Shown: piece after piece, positions 8,930 to 19,897 of the stretch
Position numbering within the stretch: the stretch's first letter is position 1
Layout: each line of letters opens with the position of its first letter
DNA from: Methylobacterium sp.
Lineage (GTDB): Bacteria; Pseudomonadota; Alphaproteobacteria; Rhizobiales; Beijerinckiaceae
Length of the DNA: 56,014 nt
Direction of reading: 5' to 3'
Assembly: GCF_019750675.1 (NCBI RefSeq)
Contig: NZ_JAIEOF010000164.1
Span: forward strand, 1-56,014
Made by a program: the position numbers and the translations under genes
The notes under the pieces: model-generated
Seen by the model: the letters and a program-made list of their open reading frames with translations, nothing else
Told to the model about the DNA's origin: nothing
Databases searched by the model: none

Positions 8930-11900
8930 ATGGCCCGTTTCTTCATCGACCGTCCGGTCTTCGCGTGGGTCGTCGCCCTCTTCATCATCCTCGGCGGCGC
9001 GCTCTCCCTGCCCATGCTGCCGGTGGCGCAGTACCCCGTGATCGCGCCGCCCTCGATCGCCCTCTCCACCGCCTTCCCGGGCGCCTCGGTGGAGAGCCTC
9101 TACACCGGCACCACCCGGCTCATCGAGGATGAGTTGAACGGGGCGGCCAACATCATGAGCTTCGAGTCGACCACCGACTCGTTCGGCTCGATCAATATCA
9201 CCGCGACCTTCCTGCCCGGCACCGACCCGGCGCTGGCCTCCGTCGAAGTCCAGAACCGCCTCAAGCGCGTGGAGGCGCGCCTGCCGGCGGAAGTCCGCCA
9301 GCAGGGCATCCTGGTCGAGGAGGCCTCGGCCGCGACGCTCAACATCATCACGCTGGTCTCGACCGACGGGAAGATGGACGAGATCGGCCTCGGCGACTTC
9401 CTGATCCGCAACGTCATCAACGAGATCCGGCGCGTGCCCGGCGTCGGGCGCGCGACACTCTACTCGACGGAGCGCAGCCTGCGCGTCTGGGTCGATCCCG
9501 ACAAGCTGCGCGGCCTGTCGCTGACCCCCGAGGACGTCACCGACGCGATCCGCAACCAGAACATCCAGATCGCCTCCGGGGCGGTCGGCGCCCAGCCGAG
9601 CCCGAGCAAGCATCCGGTCTTCGCGCCGATCGTCGTGAAGGGCCAGCTCAACACCGTCGAGGATTTCGGCGCCATCGTCCTGCGGGCGAATTCCGACGGC
9701 TCGAACGTGCGGCTGCGCGACGTATCCCGGATCGAACTCGGCGGCGACGCCTACCAGTTCTCGACCCGCCTCAACGGCGGCGAGGCGGCCGGCATTTCCG
9801 TCACCCTGGCCCCCGACGGCAACGCCCTCGAGACCGCCCAGGCCATCCGCGCCAAGATGGAGGAGCTGTCGCAGTTCTTCCCGCCCGGCCTGAAATGGGA
9901 CATTCCCTACGACATCACCCCGGCGGTTCAGGCCTCGATCAAGAAGGTCCTGATGACCCTGGTCGAGGCGGTGGTGCTGGTGTTCGTGGTGATGTTCCTA
10001 TTCCTGCAGAACATCCGCTACACCCTGATCCCCACCATCGTGGTCCCGATCGCGCTGCTCGGCACCGTCACGGTGATGCTGTTGTCCGGGTTCTCGATCA
10101 ACGTTCTGACCATGTTCGGCATGGTGCTGGCCATCGGCATCCTCGTCGACGACGCCATCGTGGTGGTGGAGAACGTCGAGCGCATCATGAACGAGGAGGG
10201 CCTCTCGCCGAAGGAGGCCACCCGCAAGGCGATGAGCCAGATCACCGGTGCCATCATCGGCATCACCCTGGTGCTCGTCGCGGTGTTCATTCCGATGGCG
10301 TTCTTCCCGGGCTCGGTCGGCATCATCTACCGGCAGTTCTCCATCGCGATGGTGACCTCCATCGGCTTCTCGGCGCTCCTCGCCCTGTCTCTGACCCCGG
10401 CGCTCTGCGCGACCCTGCTGAAGCCGATCGAGAAGGGCCACGGCCATTCGAAGGGCGGGTTCTTCGGCTGGTTCAACCGGATCGTCGACCGCGAAACCGC
10501 GCGCTACGGCCGCGGCGTCGCGGCGCTGATCAAGCGTTCCGGCAAGGTGATGATGGTCTACCTCGCCCTGCTGGTCGGGGTCGGCTTCGCCTTCCTGCGC
10601 CTGCCCGAGGGCTTCCTGCCCGTGGAGGACCAGGGCTTCTTCACGGTGGACATCCAGACGCCGCCCGGCGCCTCGTTCAACCGCACCCAGACGGCGGTGC
10701 GCGAGGTGGAGCAGTATCTCCTCGCCCGGCCCGGCGTCGCCACCGTGACGATGCTCAACGGATTCTCGTTCTCGGGCCAGGGCCCGAACCTGAGCCAAGC
10801 CTTCGTGACCCTGAAGCCCTGGAGCGAGCGCGACGCGGCCAATTCCGCCAGCGCCCTGGTGGCCGACACCAACGCGGCCCTCGCCGGCTACCGCGACGCC
10901 ATCATCGACGCGCAGGAGCCGCCGCCGGTGGACAACCTCGGCAACGCCGCCGGCTTCTCGTTCCGCCTCCAGGACCGGGCCCAGCGCGGCTACTCGGCCC
11001 TCACGGCGGCCGAGTCGCAGCTGCTGACCCTCGCGAAGAAGAGCCCCATCCTGCAGAAGATGAAGATCGAGGGCCTGTCCCCGACGCCGCAGGCGGAGCT
11101 GATCATCGACCGCGAGAAGGCCGCCGCCCTCGGGGTGAAGTTCGAGGACATCAACAGCACGATCCAGGTCAACCTGGGCTCGGTCTACACCAACGACTTC
11201 CCCAACCAGGGCAAGATGCAGCGCGTCTACGTCCAGGCGGAACAGCTCCAGCGCATGCAGGCGCCCGACCTGCTGAACTACGGGGTGAAGAACGCCTCGG
11301 GCACGATGGTGCCGATGTCGTCCTTCGCCGATCTGAAATGGGGCGTCGGCCCCTCGCAGATCGTCGGCTTCAACGGCTACCAGTCGGTCCGCTTCACCGG
11401 CGAGCCGGCCGCGGGCTACACCTCGGGCGACGCCATCGCGGAGATGGAACGCCTGATGCAGCAATTGCCGAAGGGCTTCGGCTACGCCTGGACCGGTCAG
11501 TCGCTGCAGGAAAAGCAGGCGGGCTCCCAGGCCTCGCTGCTCCTCGGCCTCTCGATCCTGATCGTGTTCCTGTGTCTCGCGGCGCTCTACGAGAGCTGGT
11601 CGATCCCGTTCTCGGTGCTGCTCGTCATCCCGCTCGGCATCATCGGCTCGGTGGCGGCCGTGTACCTCCGGGGGCTGCCCAACGACGTCTACTTCAAGAT
11701 CGGCATCATCACGATCATCGGTCTCTCGGCCAAGAACGCGATCCTCATCGTGGAATTCGCCAAGGACCTGTGGAAGCCGGGCAAGTCCCTGGTCGACGCC
11801 ACCATCGAGGCCTCGGCCCTGCGCTTCCGCCCCATCGTGATGACCTCGCTCGCCTTCATCTTCGGCGTGGTGCCGCTGGCCATCGCCACCGGTGCCGCCT

Positions 11901-12094
11901 CGAAGAGCCAGCAGGCGATCGGTACCGGCGTGCTCGGTGGCATGATCTCGGCCACGATTCTGGCGGTGCTGTTCGTGCCGGTGTTCTTCGTGGTGGTGAT
12001 GCGGATCTTCCGCCGCAAGGACGCCTACGAGGGCATCCAGCCCGAGGCGGAGCCCGGCGCGGTACACGTGCCGCACCACGCGCCGGCCGAGTAG
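8930..12094 (+). CDS. RND multidrug efflux permease (AcrB/MexB HAE1-type)
   Basis: 1054 aa; MARFFIDRPVFAWVVALFIILGGALSLPMLPVAQYP..., TM region with GIxVDDAIVVVENVERIM; 3 nt after MFP stop. Confidence 0.95.
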   Translation: MARFFIDRPVFAWVVALFIILGGALSLPMLPVAQYPVIAPPSIALSTAFPGASVESLYTGTTRLIEDELNGAANIMSFESTTDSFGSINITATFLPGTDPALASVEVQNRLKRVEARLPAEVRQQGILVEEASAATLNIITLVSTDGKMDEIGLGDFLIRNVINEIRRVPGVGRATLYSTERSLRVWVDPDKLRGLSLTPEDVTDAIRNQNIQIASGAVGAQPSPSKHPVFAPIVVKGQLNTVEDFGAIVLRANSDGSNVRLRDVSRIELGGDAYQFSTRLNGGEAAGISVTLAPDGNALETAQAIRAKMEELSQFFPPGLKWDIPYDITPAVQASIKKVLMTLVEAVVLVFVVMFLFLQNIRYTLIPTIVVPIALLGTVTVMLLSGFSINVLTMFGMVLAIGILVDDAIVVVENVERIMNEEGLSPKEATRKAMSQITGAIIGITLVLVAVFIPMAFFPGSVGIIYRQFSIAMVTSIGFSALLALSLTPALCATLLKPIEKGHGHSKGGFFGWFNRIVDRETARYGRGVAALIKRSGKVMMVYLALLVGVGFAFLRLPEGFLPVEDQGFFTVDIQTPPGASFNRTQTAVREVEQYLLARPGVATVTMLNGFSFSGQGPNLSQAFVTLKPWSERDAANSASALVADTNAALAGYRDAIIDAQEPPPVDNLGNAAGFSFRLQDRAQRGYSALTAAESQLLTLAKKSPILQKMKIEGLSPTPQAELIIDREKAAALGVKFEDINSTIQVNLGSVYTNDFPNQGKMQRVYVQAEQLQRMQAPDLLNYGVKNASGTMVPMSSFADLKWGVGPSQIVGFNGYQSVRFTGEPAAGYTSGDAIAEMERLMQQLPKGFGYAWTGQSLQEKQAGSQASLLLGLSILIVFLCLAALYESWSIPFSVLLVIPLGIIGSVAAVYLRGLPNDVYFKIGIITIIGLSAKNAILIVEFAKDLWKPGKSLVDATIEASALRFRPIVMTSLAFIFGVVPLAIATGAASKSQQAIGTGVLGGMISATILAVLFVPVFFVVVMRIFRRKDAYEGIQPEAEPGAVHVPHHAPAE

Positions 12095-12150
12095 GTCCGG
12101 GCGCCGGGGCTCTCCCGTGGGGAGCCCCGGCGCAGCGAGATGCGGACATG

Positions 12151-12195
12151 AAGAAGGGGCGCGCGGTCTAATCGACCGCGCGCCCCTTCTTTCGT
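12151..12195 (+). terminator. Strong hairpin terminator
   Basis: AAGAAGGGGCGCGCGGTC-taatc-GACCGCGCGCCCCTTCTT, perfect 18-bp stem, 5-nt loop; A-run/T-run on both sides so potentially bidirectional. Confidence 0.85.
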
Positions 12196-12246
12196 CCGGC
12201 GTCGGTCGACGCCGAGCCCGAGTCTGTTCGAGCGGAGCCCGCTCAT

Positions 12247-12423
12247 ATGGTTTCCGGTTGATGGCTTCGTTCTGGCAGGGCGCGACATGCTCCCTCTCCT
12301 GGAAGGAGAGGGTCGGGGTGAGGTGTGGTCCACATCCGGAAAGGTCACCCACCTCACCCTGTCCCTCTCCTTCCAGGAGAGGGAACCCGCGCCAGAACCC
12401 CGAACGATTCAGCCGGAAACCAT
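12247..12423. repeat. Nested palindromic intergenic element, copy A
   Basis: Perfect 11-bp terminal inverted repeat ATGGTTTCCGG/CCGGAAACCAT enclosing two ccctctcctNNNaggagaggg hairpins and a central acatccggaaaggtc core; same architecture at 39487 and 51998. Confidence 0.8.
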
Positions 12424-12424
12424 G

Positions 12425-13228
12425 TCAGACCTCGCGGGCGATCATCATCTTTTTGATCTCGGCGATGGCCTTGGCCGGGTTCAGGCTCTTCGGGCAGGTG
12501 TTGGCGCAGTTCATGATCGTGTGGCAGCGATACAGCCGGAAGGGATCGTGCAGGGCGTCGAGGCGCTCGCCGGTGTTCTCGTCGCGGCTGTCGATCAGCC
12601 AGCGATAGGCCTGGAGCAGGGCCGCCGGACCGAGGAAGCGATCGCCGTTCCACCAGTAGCTCGGGCACGAGGTCGTGCAGCAGGCGCACAGGATGCACTC
12701 GTAGAGGCCGTCGAGCTGGGCGCGGTCCTCCGGTGTCTGCTTCCACTCGCCCTCGGGGGCCGGCGTCTCGGTCTGGAGCCAGGGCTCGATCGAGGCGTGC
12801 TGGGCGAAGAAGTTCGTCAGGTCCGGCACGAGGTCCTTCAGCACCGGCATGTGCGGTAGCGGATAGATCCGCACCGCGCCGGTCTTCTTGCCCTTGGCGT
12901 GCTCCTGGCACTCGTCGATGCCCATGGTGCAGGCCAGCGCGTTCTGGCCCTCGATGTTCATGGCGCAGGAGCCGCAGATGCCCTCGCGGCAGGAGCGGCG
13001 GAACACCAGGGTCGAGTCGACCTTGCTCTTGATCCACAGAAGGGCGTCGAGCACCATCGGGCCGCAATCGTCCCGATCGACCTGATAGACGTCGACGCGC
13101 GGGTTCTTCCCGTCATCGGGGTTCCAGCGATAGATCCGGAACTCCTGCAGGTTGTTGGCCCCCTGCGGCCGAGGCCAGGTCTTGCCCTCGGTGATCTGAG
13201 AGTTCTTGGGTAGATTAAATTGAGCCAT
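12425..13228 (-). CDS. sdhB: Succinate dehydrogenase iron-sulfur subunit
   Basis: Cys motifs [16 protein letters not shown] and [16 protein letters not shown]...[15 protein letters not shown]. Confidence 0.97.
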   Translation of the reverse strand: MAQFNLPKNSQITEGKTWPRPQGANNLQEFRIYRWNPDDGKNPRVDVYQVDRDDCGPMVLDALLWIKSKVDSTLVFRRSCREGICGSCAMNIEGQNALACTMGIDECQEHAKGKKTGAVRIYPLPHMPVLKDLVPDLTNFFAQHASIEPWLQTETPAPEGEWKQTPEDRAQLDGLYECILCACCTTSCPSYWWNGDRFLGPAALLQAYRWLIDSRDENTGERLDALHDPFRLYRCHTIMNCANTCPKSLNPAKAIAEIKKMMIAREV

Positions 13229-13290
13229 GGTTTGGCGTGCCTAAATCCGTCTCGTGAGAACCAATCCGGGGAACGACAACAGCCGTTTCC

Positions 13291-15111
13291 TCAGTACACG
13301 CGCGCCTTCGGCTCGATGTACTGGATCTCGTTCGACATCGTGTAGGTGTGGACCGGGCGGTAATCGATGCTGACCTGCTTGGAGGTGTCATCCATCCAGG
13401 CCAGCGTGTGCTTCATCCACTCCTTGTCGTCGCGATCCGGGAAGTCCTCGCGGGCATGCGCGCCGCGGCTTTCCTTGCGATTGGCGGCGGATTCCATGGT
13501 GACGACGGCCTGACCGATCAGGTTGTCGAATTCCAGCGTCTCGAGGAGATCGGTGTTCCAGATCAGCGAGCGGTCGTTGACGTGGATGTCGGGAATGCCG
13601 GCGGCGACCTTGTGGATGAGGGACTTGCCCTCTTCCAGCACCTCGCCGGTGCGGAACACGGCGCAGTTGTTCTGCATCGTCTTCTGCATCTCGGCGCGAA
13701 GCTGCGCCGTCGGTGTGCCGCCATTGGCGTAGCGGAAGCGATCGAGGCGCCCGAGGGCCTTGTCGGCGGAATCCTTCGGAAGCTCCATCTGGCGGGCGCC
13801 CGCCTCGACGATCTCGGCGCAGCGCAGGCCCGCCGCGCGGCCGAAGACCACGAGGTCGATCAGCGAGTTCGAGCCGAGGCGGTTGGCTCCGTGCACCGAG
13901 ACGCAGGCCGCCTCGCCCAGTGCCATCAGGCCCGGCACCACCGTGTCGGGGTTGCCGTTCTTCAGGGTCAGCACCTCGCCGTGATAGTTCGTCGGGATGC
14001 CGCCCATGTTGTAGTGGACCGTCGGCAGCACCGGGATCGGCTCCTTGGTGACGTCGACGCCGGCGAAGATCTTGGCAGATTCCGAGATGCCCGGCAGGCG
14101 CTGGTGCAGGATCGCCGGGTCGAGATGGTCGAGATGCAGGTAGATGTGGTCGTTGGACTTGCCGACGCCCCGTCCGGCCCGGATCTCCATGGTCATCGAG
14201 CGGGAGACCACGTCGCGCGAGGCGAGGTCCTTGGCGCTCGGAGCGTAGCGCTCCATGAAGCGCTCACCCTCGGAATTGGTCAGGTAGCCACCCTCGCCCC
14301 GCGCCCCCTCGGTGATGAGGCAGCCGGCGCCGTAGATGCCGGTGGGGTGGAACTGCACGAACTCCATGTCCTGCAGGGGCAGGCCGGCGCGCAGAACCAT
14401 GGCGTTGCCGTCGCCGGTGCAGGTGTGGGCGGAGGTGGCCGAGAAGTACGAGCGGCCGTAGCCGCCGGTGGCCAAAATCGTCATCTGCGCGCGGAAGCGG
14501 TGGATCTCGCCTGAGGCCTGGTCGATGGCGATGACGCCGAGGCAGCGGCCCTCCTCGTCCATGATGAGGTCGAGGGCGAAGTACTCGATGAAGAAATTGG
14601 TGTGGTTCTTCACCGCCTGCCCGTAGAGGGTGTGCAGCATGGCGTGGCCGGTGCGGTCGGCCGCCGCGCAGGTGCGCTGGGCGGTGCCCTTGCCGTAATC
14701 GGTGGTCATGCCGCCGAACGGGCGCTGGTAGATCTTGCCCTCTTCCGTGCGCGAGAACGGCACGCCCCAGTGCTCAAGCTCGTAGACCGCGGCGGGCGCG
14801 TTGCGCACGAGGTACTCGATCGCGTCCTGGTCGCCGAGCCAGTCGGACCCCTTCACGGTGTCGTACATGTGCCAGCGCCAGTCGTCCGGGCCCATGTTGC
14901 CGAGCGAGGCCGAGATGCCGCCCTGCGCCGCCACGGTGTGCGAGCGAGTGGGAAACACCTTCGAGATGCAGGCGGTGCGCAGGCCGGCCTGCGAGCAGCC
15001 CACCGTGGCGCGCAGGCCCGCGCCGCCGGCGCCCACCACCACCACGTCGAAGGTATGGTCGTTGATCGTGTAGGCGGGAGCGCCGTTGCCGTTGGTTCCG
15101 TTGGTGGCCAT
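13291..15111 (-). CDS. sdhA: Succinate dehydrogenase flavoprotein subunit
   Basis: [53 protein letters not shown] motifs. Confidence 0.97.
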   Translation of the reverse strand: MATNGTNGNGAPAYTINDHTFDVVVVGAGGAGLRATVGCSQAGLRTACISKVFPTRSHTVAAQGGISASLGNMGPDDWRWHMYDTVKGSDWLGDQDAIEYLVRNAPAAVYELEHWGVPFSRTEEGKIYQRPFGGMTTDYGKGTAQRTCAAADRTGHAMLHTLYGQAVKNHTNFFIEYFALDLIMDEEGRCLGVIAIDQASGEIHRFRAQMTILATGGYGRSYFSATSAHTCTGDGNAMVLRAGLPLQDMEFVQFHPTGIYGAGCLITEGARGEGGYLTNSEGERFMERYAPSAKDLASRDVVSRSMTMEIRAGRGVGKSNDHIYLHLDHLDPAILHQRLPGISESAKIFAGVDVTKEPIPVLPTVHYNMGGIPTNYHGEVLTLKNGNPDTVVPGLMALGEAACVSVHGANRLGSNSLIDLVVFGRAAGLRCAEIVEAGARQMELPKDSADKALGRLDRFRYANGGTPTAQLRAEMQKTMQNNCAVFRTGEVLEEGKSLIHKVAAGIPDIHVNDRSLIWNTDLLETLEFDNLIGQAVVTMESAANRKESRGAHAREDFPDRDDKEWMKHTLAWMDDTSKQVSIDYRPVHTYTMSNEIQYIEPKARVY

Positions 15112-15140
15112 GGGCAGATCCTTCGGGTTCGGGGGGCGGG

Positions 15141-15554
15141 TCAGACGAGCTTGCCGAGGCCGACGCGTAGGATCGCGTACAGGCAGGCCACGGCGACGAT
15201 GACCGCGTAGAAATTGTTGGCGAGCAGGCTCAAGAGCTTGAGCGTCTTGTCATGGACGTAGTCCTCGATGATGACCTGCATCCCGATCCTCATATGGGCC
15301 GTGACCGAGATCACGGCGAGGATCAGGATCAGCGCCACCACCGGGTGCGACATCAGCGCGATGGCCTCCGGGTAGGGCCGGTTCGCCATCAGCGCGACGA
15401 TGACCACGAAGGCCAGCATCAGCGGCGCGTTGGCGGCGGCGGTCAGGCGCTGGGTCCAGAAATGGCCAGCGCCGTGGCCCGAGGCCCCGAGGCCCTTCAC
15501 CCGGGCGCGGGGCGTGCGCATGGTGACGTTCGTGTTCTGGCGGTTGTCGGCCAT
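15141..15554 (-). CDS. sdhD: Succinate dehydrogenase membrane anchor subunit
   Basis: [33 protein letters not shown]..., position in sdhCDAB. Confidence 0.9.
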   Translation of the reverse strand: MADNRQNTNVTMRTPRARVKGLGASGHGAGHFWTQRLTAAANAPLMLAFVVIVALMANRPYPEAIALMSHPVVALILILAVISVTAHMRIGMQVIIEDYVHDKTLKLLSLLANNFYAVIVAVACLYAILRVGLGKLV

Positions 15555-15566
15555 CGGTCCGTCTCC

Positions 15567-15968
15567 TCAGCGCAGGGTCAGGGCGAGCGCCCAGATCAGG
15601 ACGGTCAGGATGACGGAGCCGATCAGGGTCGCGCGGGCGAGGCCCATGCGCTGGGCGCGGTCGAAGCCGTAGCCGAGATCCCAGATGAAGTGGCGCAAGC
15701 CCCCCAGCATGTGGTGCATCAGGATCCAGGTGTAGACGAACAGCACCAGGCGGCCGACGATCGAGCCGAAGAACCACGAGACGGTGCCGTAGGCGGACGG
15801 GCCGGAGGCGAGGGCCACCAGCCAGATCGCCACCAGAGCCGAGCCGCCGTAGAGGGCGGTGCCGGTGATGCGGTGAAACACCGACATCGCCATGGTCCAG
15901 GTCCACCGATAGATCTGGAGGTGGGGCGAGAGCGGCTGGGCGACCGTGGGACGGACGGTTGGAGCCAT
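15567..15968 (-). CDS. sdhC: Succinate dehydrogenase cytochrome b556 subunit
   Basis: RPTVAQPLSPHLQIYRWTWTMAMSVFHRITGTAL...HHMLGGLRHFIWDLG motifs. Confidence 0.95.
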   Translation of the reverse strand: MAPTVRPTVAQPLSPHLQIYRWTWTMAMSVFHRITGTALYGGSALVAIWLVALASGPSAYGTVSWFFGSIVGRLVLFVYTWILMHHMLGGLRHFIWDLGYGFDRAQRMGLARATLIGSVILTVLIWALALTLR

Positions 15969-16134
15969 CGTGCTGAAGGTCCTCGACTGGGCGGCACCAT
16001 CCAATTTTGAGATGGGCCTCAGAAAAATTTGGATCGTCTCTAAAGTGCTAGCGGGCACGCGCCAATGCGCAACCCCGCCTTGCCGCAGCGCACATGCGAC
16101 ACAGGGGCCGAATCGTCATTCCCTTCCTTCCGCC

Positions 16135-17457
16135 TCATGGCAGCCATCCGAGCGCACGCCACCAGAGATAATCCAGGGGTGCGACGACGAGGAGGGAGGC
16201 AAGCCCGGTCGCGAGGGTCAGCTTGGTCGCTGCCCGCAGCGGCACCTTGCCGAGATCCACCGCGAGGACGATCGGCGGGGCCTGATAGGGCAGGAACAGG
16301 GTCGAGTAGCCGACTACCTGGATCATCACCACCGCCATGAGGTCGAGGCCGCTCGCGCGCGCCATCTCACCGGCGAGCGCCGTGTAGAGCGCGGGGGCAC
16401 CGTTCGCGGTGACGGCAAGCGTGAGGATCGCCGCCAGTCCTGTCAAAATTGCGAAGTTGTAGCCCGGCGCATCCGGTGTCAGCGGCGCGACGTGAAGCAG
16501 GGCATGGCCGAGGCGAGCGCCGAGACCGGTCTCGTTCACGGTGGCGACGAGGCCGAGCAGGGCGGCGACGTAGAAGCAGGTGCGCAGGTTCACCGCCCCG
16601 AAGGCTTCGGCCGGCAGCACGCCGATGCGGGGCATCAGGCAGAGGATCGCGGCGACGAGGCCGACCCAGGCCGGGGCGATGCCGTGCAGGCTGTCGGTGA
16701 CCCAGAGGCCAAGGGTACCGGCCAGGATCACCGCGAGGCGGCGCGCCTCCGGCCGCAGGGGCTCCTTCGCGAGGGCGGCCCCGTTCTCGCCATGGTCGAG
16801 CCGATCCGGGAACAGCCGGACGATCGCCAGGACGAGGAGGACGCCCTTCACCAGGGCCAGCACCGGCGCGTGCAGCAGGAGGTAGGGCAGATAGGCGATG
16901 TGGAGGCCGTACTGCGTCTCGGCGGTGCCGGCCATGACGAGGTTCGGCACGTTCGCGGGTAGGATCGCGGCGGAGAGGATCGGCGTGGCAAGACCCACCG
17001 CGAGCACCGCCCCGTGCCGGCCCGGCCGGCCGGCACCGAGGCCGAATGCGTCGCAGAGGGCGAGCACCACGGGTACAAGCAGGGCGATGCGGCCGAGGTT
17101 CGACGGCATCACGAAGGCGACGGCGAAGGACAAGGCGACGATGCCGGCGACGAAGGCGGGGTAGGAGGCCGAGAGGTGCCCCGACAGACTTCGCGCCAGA
17201 CGGTCGCCGAGGCCCGAGCGCGTCATGGCGAGGCCCACCACCATGCCGCTGAGCACCAGCCAGAAGGCCGAGGAGGCGAAGCCCGAGAACACGGTCGCGG
17301 CGGGCGCGAGGCGAAACAACATCGCCCCCGCGAAGAACAGCATCGCGGTGACGATCTCGGCGATCAGCCCGCTCGCCCAAAGCCCCATGCAGAGCACGAG
17401 CAGGAGCGCGGTCACCACGACCGTCGCCTCCCCGCCCATCAACGCCCCTGCCGGCAT
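16135..17457 (-). CDS. SLC13/ArsB-like anion permease family membrane protein
   Basis: 440 aa, approx 12 hydrophobic segments; [20 protein letters not shown] and [16 protein letters not shown] typical of SLC13/ion-transporter superfamily. Confidence 0.75.
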   Translation of the reverse strand: MPAGALMGGEATVVVTALLLVLCMGLWASGLIAEIVTAMLFFAGAMLFRLAPAATVFSGFASSAFWLVLSGMVVGLAMTRSGLGDRLARSLSGHLSASYPAFVAGIVALSFAVAFVMPSNLGRIALLVPVVLALCDAFGLGAGRPGRHGAVLAVGLATPILSAAILPANVPNLVMAGTAETQYGLHIAYLPYLLLHAPVLALVKGVLLVLAIVRLFPDRLDHGENGAALAKEPLRPEARRLAVILAGTLGLWVTDSLHGIAPAWVGLVAAILCLMPRIGVLPAEAFGAVNLRTCFYVAALLGLVATVNETGLGARLGHALLHVAPLTPDAPGYNFAILTGLAAILTLAVTANGAPALYTALAGEMARASGLDLMAVVMIQVVGYSTLFLPYQAPPIVLAVDLGKVPLRAATKLTLATGLASLLVVAPLDYLWWRALGWLP

Positions 17458-17557
17458 CGCGTGATTCCATCCCGCTGGTTCGCCGGGACAATGGTCCTAC
17501 CTTGGAGCGGTTCGCAATTCGGACTTTGCAGCGTGAGCCTTCGCCGACGACGAAGGC

Positions 17558-19783
17558 TCAGAACCGGGCCGGATCGAGCTCGAAGGTCGGCGGCAGGGCC
17601 TCGAACCATTCGCCGTAATAGGGATCGCGGGGGAGCTTCGCCGCCCAGCGATCGCGAAAGCGCTGATGCTCGTCCGGGTCGACGGTGCGGGCGCGGTTGC
17701 GGCTCTCGTAATGGTAGAGGCTCGCCTGTGCGCAGTAGACGCTGCGCAGGCCCCGCTCCCGCAGCCGCAGGCAGAGGTCGATGTCGTTGTAATTGACGGC
17801 AAAGCCCTCGTCGAACCCGCCGACGGCCTCGAACTCCGCTCGCCGCACCATCAGGCAGGCACCAGTCACCGCGAGGTAGTTGCGGTTGCCGACGGTGGAG
17901 AAATAGTGCCCCGGATCGTCGCCGGGATAACCGCGCCGGACATGGTCGGGCGTCGCGTCGACGATCGACACGCCGGCATGCTGGATCTCGCCGGTCTCGA
18001 AAAGGAGCTTCGGCGCGACCGCGCCGACGCCGGGGATCTGGAGTTGCGCCAACAGTGCCTCGATCCAGTCGGGGCTGATCACCGCGATGTCGTCATTGAG
18101 AAAGACCAGGACTGCGCCGCGCGCGGCCCGTGCGCCGAGGTTCATCTTGGCGGCCACGTTGAAGACCGGCTCGGACCAGGTCACGCGCTCGGCGCCGTGG
18201 CGCTCCAGGGCCGCCAGGGTGCCCGGCCGCAGGTCGCCGTTGTCGACCACCACGAACGCGATGCGCGGATAGGTGCTGAGAGCGGCGACGCTGTCGAGGC
18301 AGGCGGCCAGCAGATCGACCGTGCGGCCGCCGACGGTGCTGTCGCGGCCGGCGGTCGGGATCACGATCGAGACGAGGGGGCGGTCGGTCAGCTTTCGCCG
18401 CAACGCGAAGCAGCCCTTGAACGCGGTGGAACGGGCGAAGTCGAGTTCGCCCGTGCGCCGGGCCCGGTCCTCCAGGCCGCGGATCGCCGCCGCGATGACG
18501 TAGTCCTTGTTGTCCATCGTCTGGGCGGTGGAGCCGGGAATGGCGCGCCAGTGGTAGAGCACCTTCGGCACGTGGACGACGTTGCGGACGTGCTCGGTGT
18601 AGCGCAGGGCGAAATCGTAATCCTGGGCGCCGTTGCAGGCGTCGCGAAACCCGCCGATCCGCTCCACGATGTCCATGCGGTAGAGCGCGAGGTGCGCCGT
18701 GTACATGCAGGCCTCGAGGGCCTCGGGCGACCAGTCCGGCTTGAAGAACGGCTCGTAGCGCACCCCGTCGATGGAGATCTTGTCCTCGTCCGAATAGATG
18801 AAGTCGACGCTCTCGTCGGCGTTCAGGATGCGGACGAACTCGTAGAGCGCGTTGTCGGGGATCGCGTCGTCGTGGTCCATCAGGGTCATGTAGCGGCCGG
18901 TAGCCAGGCCCATGGCGTCGTTGGAGGCGGCCGAGATCCGGCCGTTGCTCCGGCGGCGGTGGAGCTTGATCCGGGGATCGGCCGCCGCGTAGGCCTGGAG
19001 CATGGGCCAGACATGGGGCGCCGACGAGTTGTCGTCGCAGAGGCAGAGTTCCCAATCCTCGTAGGCCTGTGCCCGTACGGAGGCGATGGCCGCCTCGAGC
19101 CAGCGCTTGGGCGTATCGTAGACCGGCATGATGATGGAGATGCGCGGCCGGAACGGATAACCGGCGACCTCGGCGCGCATCGCCGCGACCGAGAGCCGGG
19201 CGGGCGCCTCCACGGTCTCGATCCAGGCCATGTAGGACGCCGGCACCGGCCGCGGCCGGGCGCTTGCGAAGAAGTCCTGCCAGAGTGCGGCGAGCCCCCG
19301 CTCGCGGGCGAGCGCCTTGATGCGAGCGAGGAGCGGACCCGGCCGGCGCTCGGCCTCCGGCAGGCGCGCGAGGAGTCGGCGCGCGATCTCCGCCACCGCG
19401 CCGACGCGGCCAAGGTAAGTCAACTCGACATGGCCGAGGCGGAACCGGCCGACGCCGCTCAGGGGATCGAGGCGCAGGCCCCGGACGCGGCGCGGCAGCC
19501 GAACGAGGTTGTCGATGCCGTTCGCGTCGAGTTCGAGGGGAACGGTCAGGGTCTCGCGAAAGCCCTTGCCGTCATCGACGTAGAGCAGGGGCGTCAGCTT
19601 CGCCCGGTCGACGACTTTGAGGTCTGCCCGCAGGCGCACCCAGCCGCCGCGATGGCGCTTGCGGCCCTGCGGCGGCCACAGGCGGAAGTTCGGGTCGGTG
19701 CCCGTCGCGCGCCACGCATCGGGTGCCCCATCCGCCTCGATCTGGGTGGCGGGGTCAAGACGGCAGCGAAGGGTACGACGCAA
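17558..19783 (-). CDS. Glycosyltransferase family 2 protein with two GT2 domains
   Basis: PRISIIMPVYDTPKRWLEAAIASVRAQAYEDWELCLCDDNSS and LVSIVIPTAGR...CLDSVAAL...VFLNDDI...SLYHYESRNRARTVDPDEHQRFRDRW. Confidence 0.9.
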   Translation of the reverse strand: MRRTLRCRLDPATQIEADGAPDAWRATGTDPNFRLWPPQGRKRHRGGWVRLRADLKVVDRAKLTPLLYVDDGKGFRETLTVPLELDANGIDNLVRLPRRVRGLRLDPLSGVGRFRLGHVELTYLGRVGAVAEIARRLLARLPEAERRPGPLLARIKALARERGLAALWQDFFASARPRPVPASYMAWIETVEAPARLSVAAMRAEVAGYPFRPRISIIMPVYDTPKRWLEAAIASVRAQAYEDWELCLCDDNSSAPHVWPMLQAYAAADPRIKLHRRRSNGRISAASNDAMGLATGRYMTLMDHDDAIPDNALYEFVRILNADESVDFIYSDEDKISIDGVRYEPFFKPDWSPEALEACMYTAHLALYRMDIVERIGGFRDACNGAQDYDFALRYTEHVRNVVHVPKVLYHWRAIPGSTAQTMDNKDYVIAAAIRGLEDRARRTGELDFARSTAFKGCFALRRKLTDRPLVSIVIPTAGRDSTVGGRTVDLLAACLDSVAALSTYPRIAFVVVDNGDLRPGTLAALERHGAERVTWSEPVFNVAAKMNLGARAARGAVLVFLNDDIAVISPDWIEALLAQLQIPGVGAVAPKLLFETGEIQHAGVSIVDATPDHVRRGYPGDDPGHYFSTVGNRNYLAVTGACLMVRRAEFEAVGGFDEGFAVNYNDIDLCLRLRERGLRSVYCAQASLYHYESRNRARTVDPDEHQRFRDRWAAKLPRDPYYGEWFEALPPTFELDPARF

Positions 19784-19897
19784 ACCCGGATCCTCTCGGG
19801 GGCCGGCGCGCGCGGCGCGCGGCTCATCGGCAGATCGCCCGACCTGCCGAGGCGAGGTTTAGGGCAAGCCCGCTTCCCCCCGCAAGGTCGGCGCAGA

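Noticed and set aside
7460-9613. 717-aa minus-strand ORF
   Set aside because: Antisense to the RND adaptor/permease genes; no domain motifs
9998-12352. 784-aa minus-strand ORF
   Set aside because: Antisense to the RND permease, His/Arg/Asp-rich artefact composition; also runs through palindromic element A
17535-17559. gagccttcg-ccgacga-cgaaggctc hairpin as terminator of the GT2 gene
   Set aside because: Perfect 9-bp stem but overlaps the stop codon and has no T-run on either side; function unsupported
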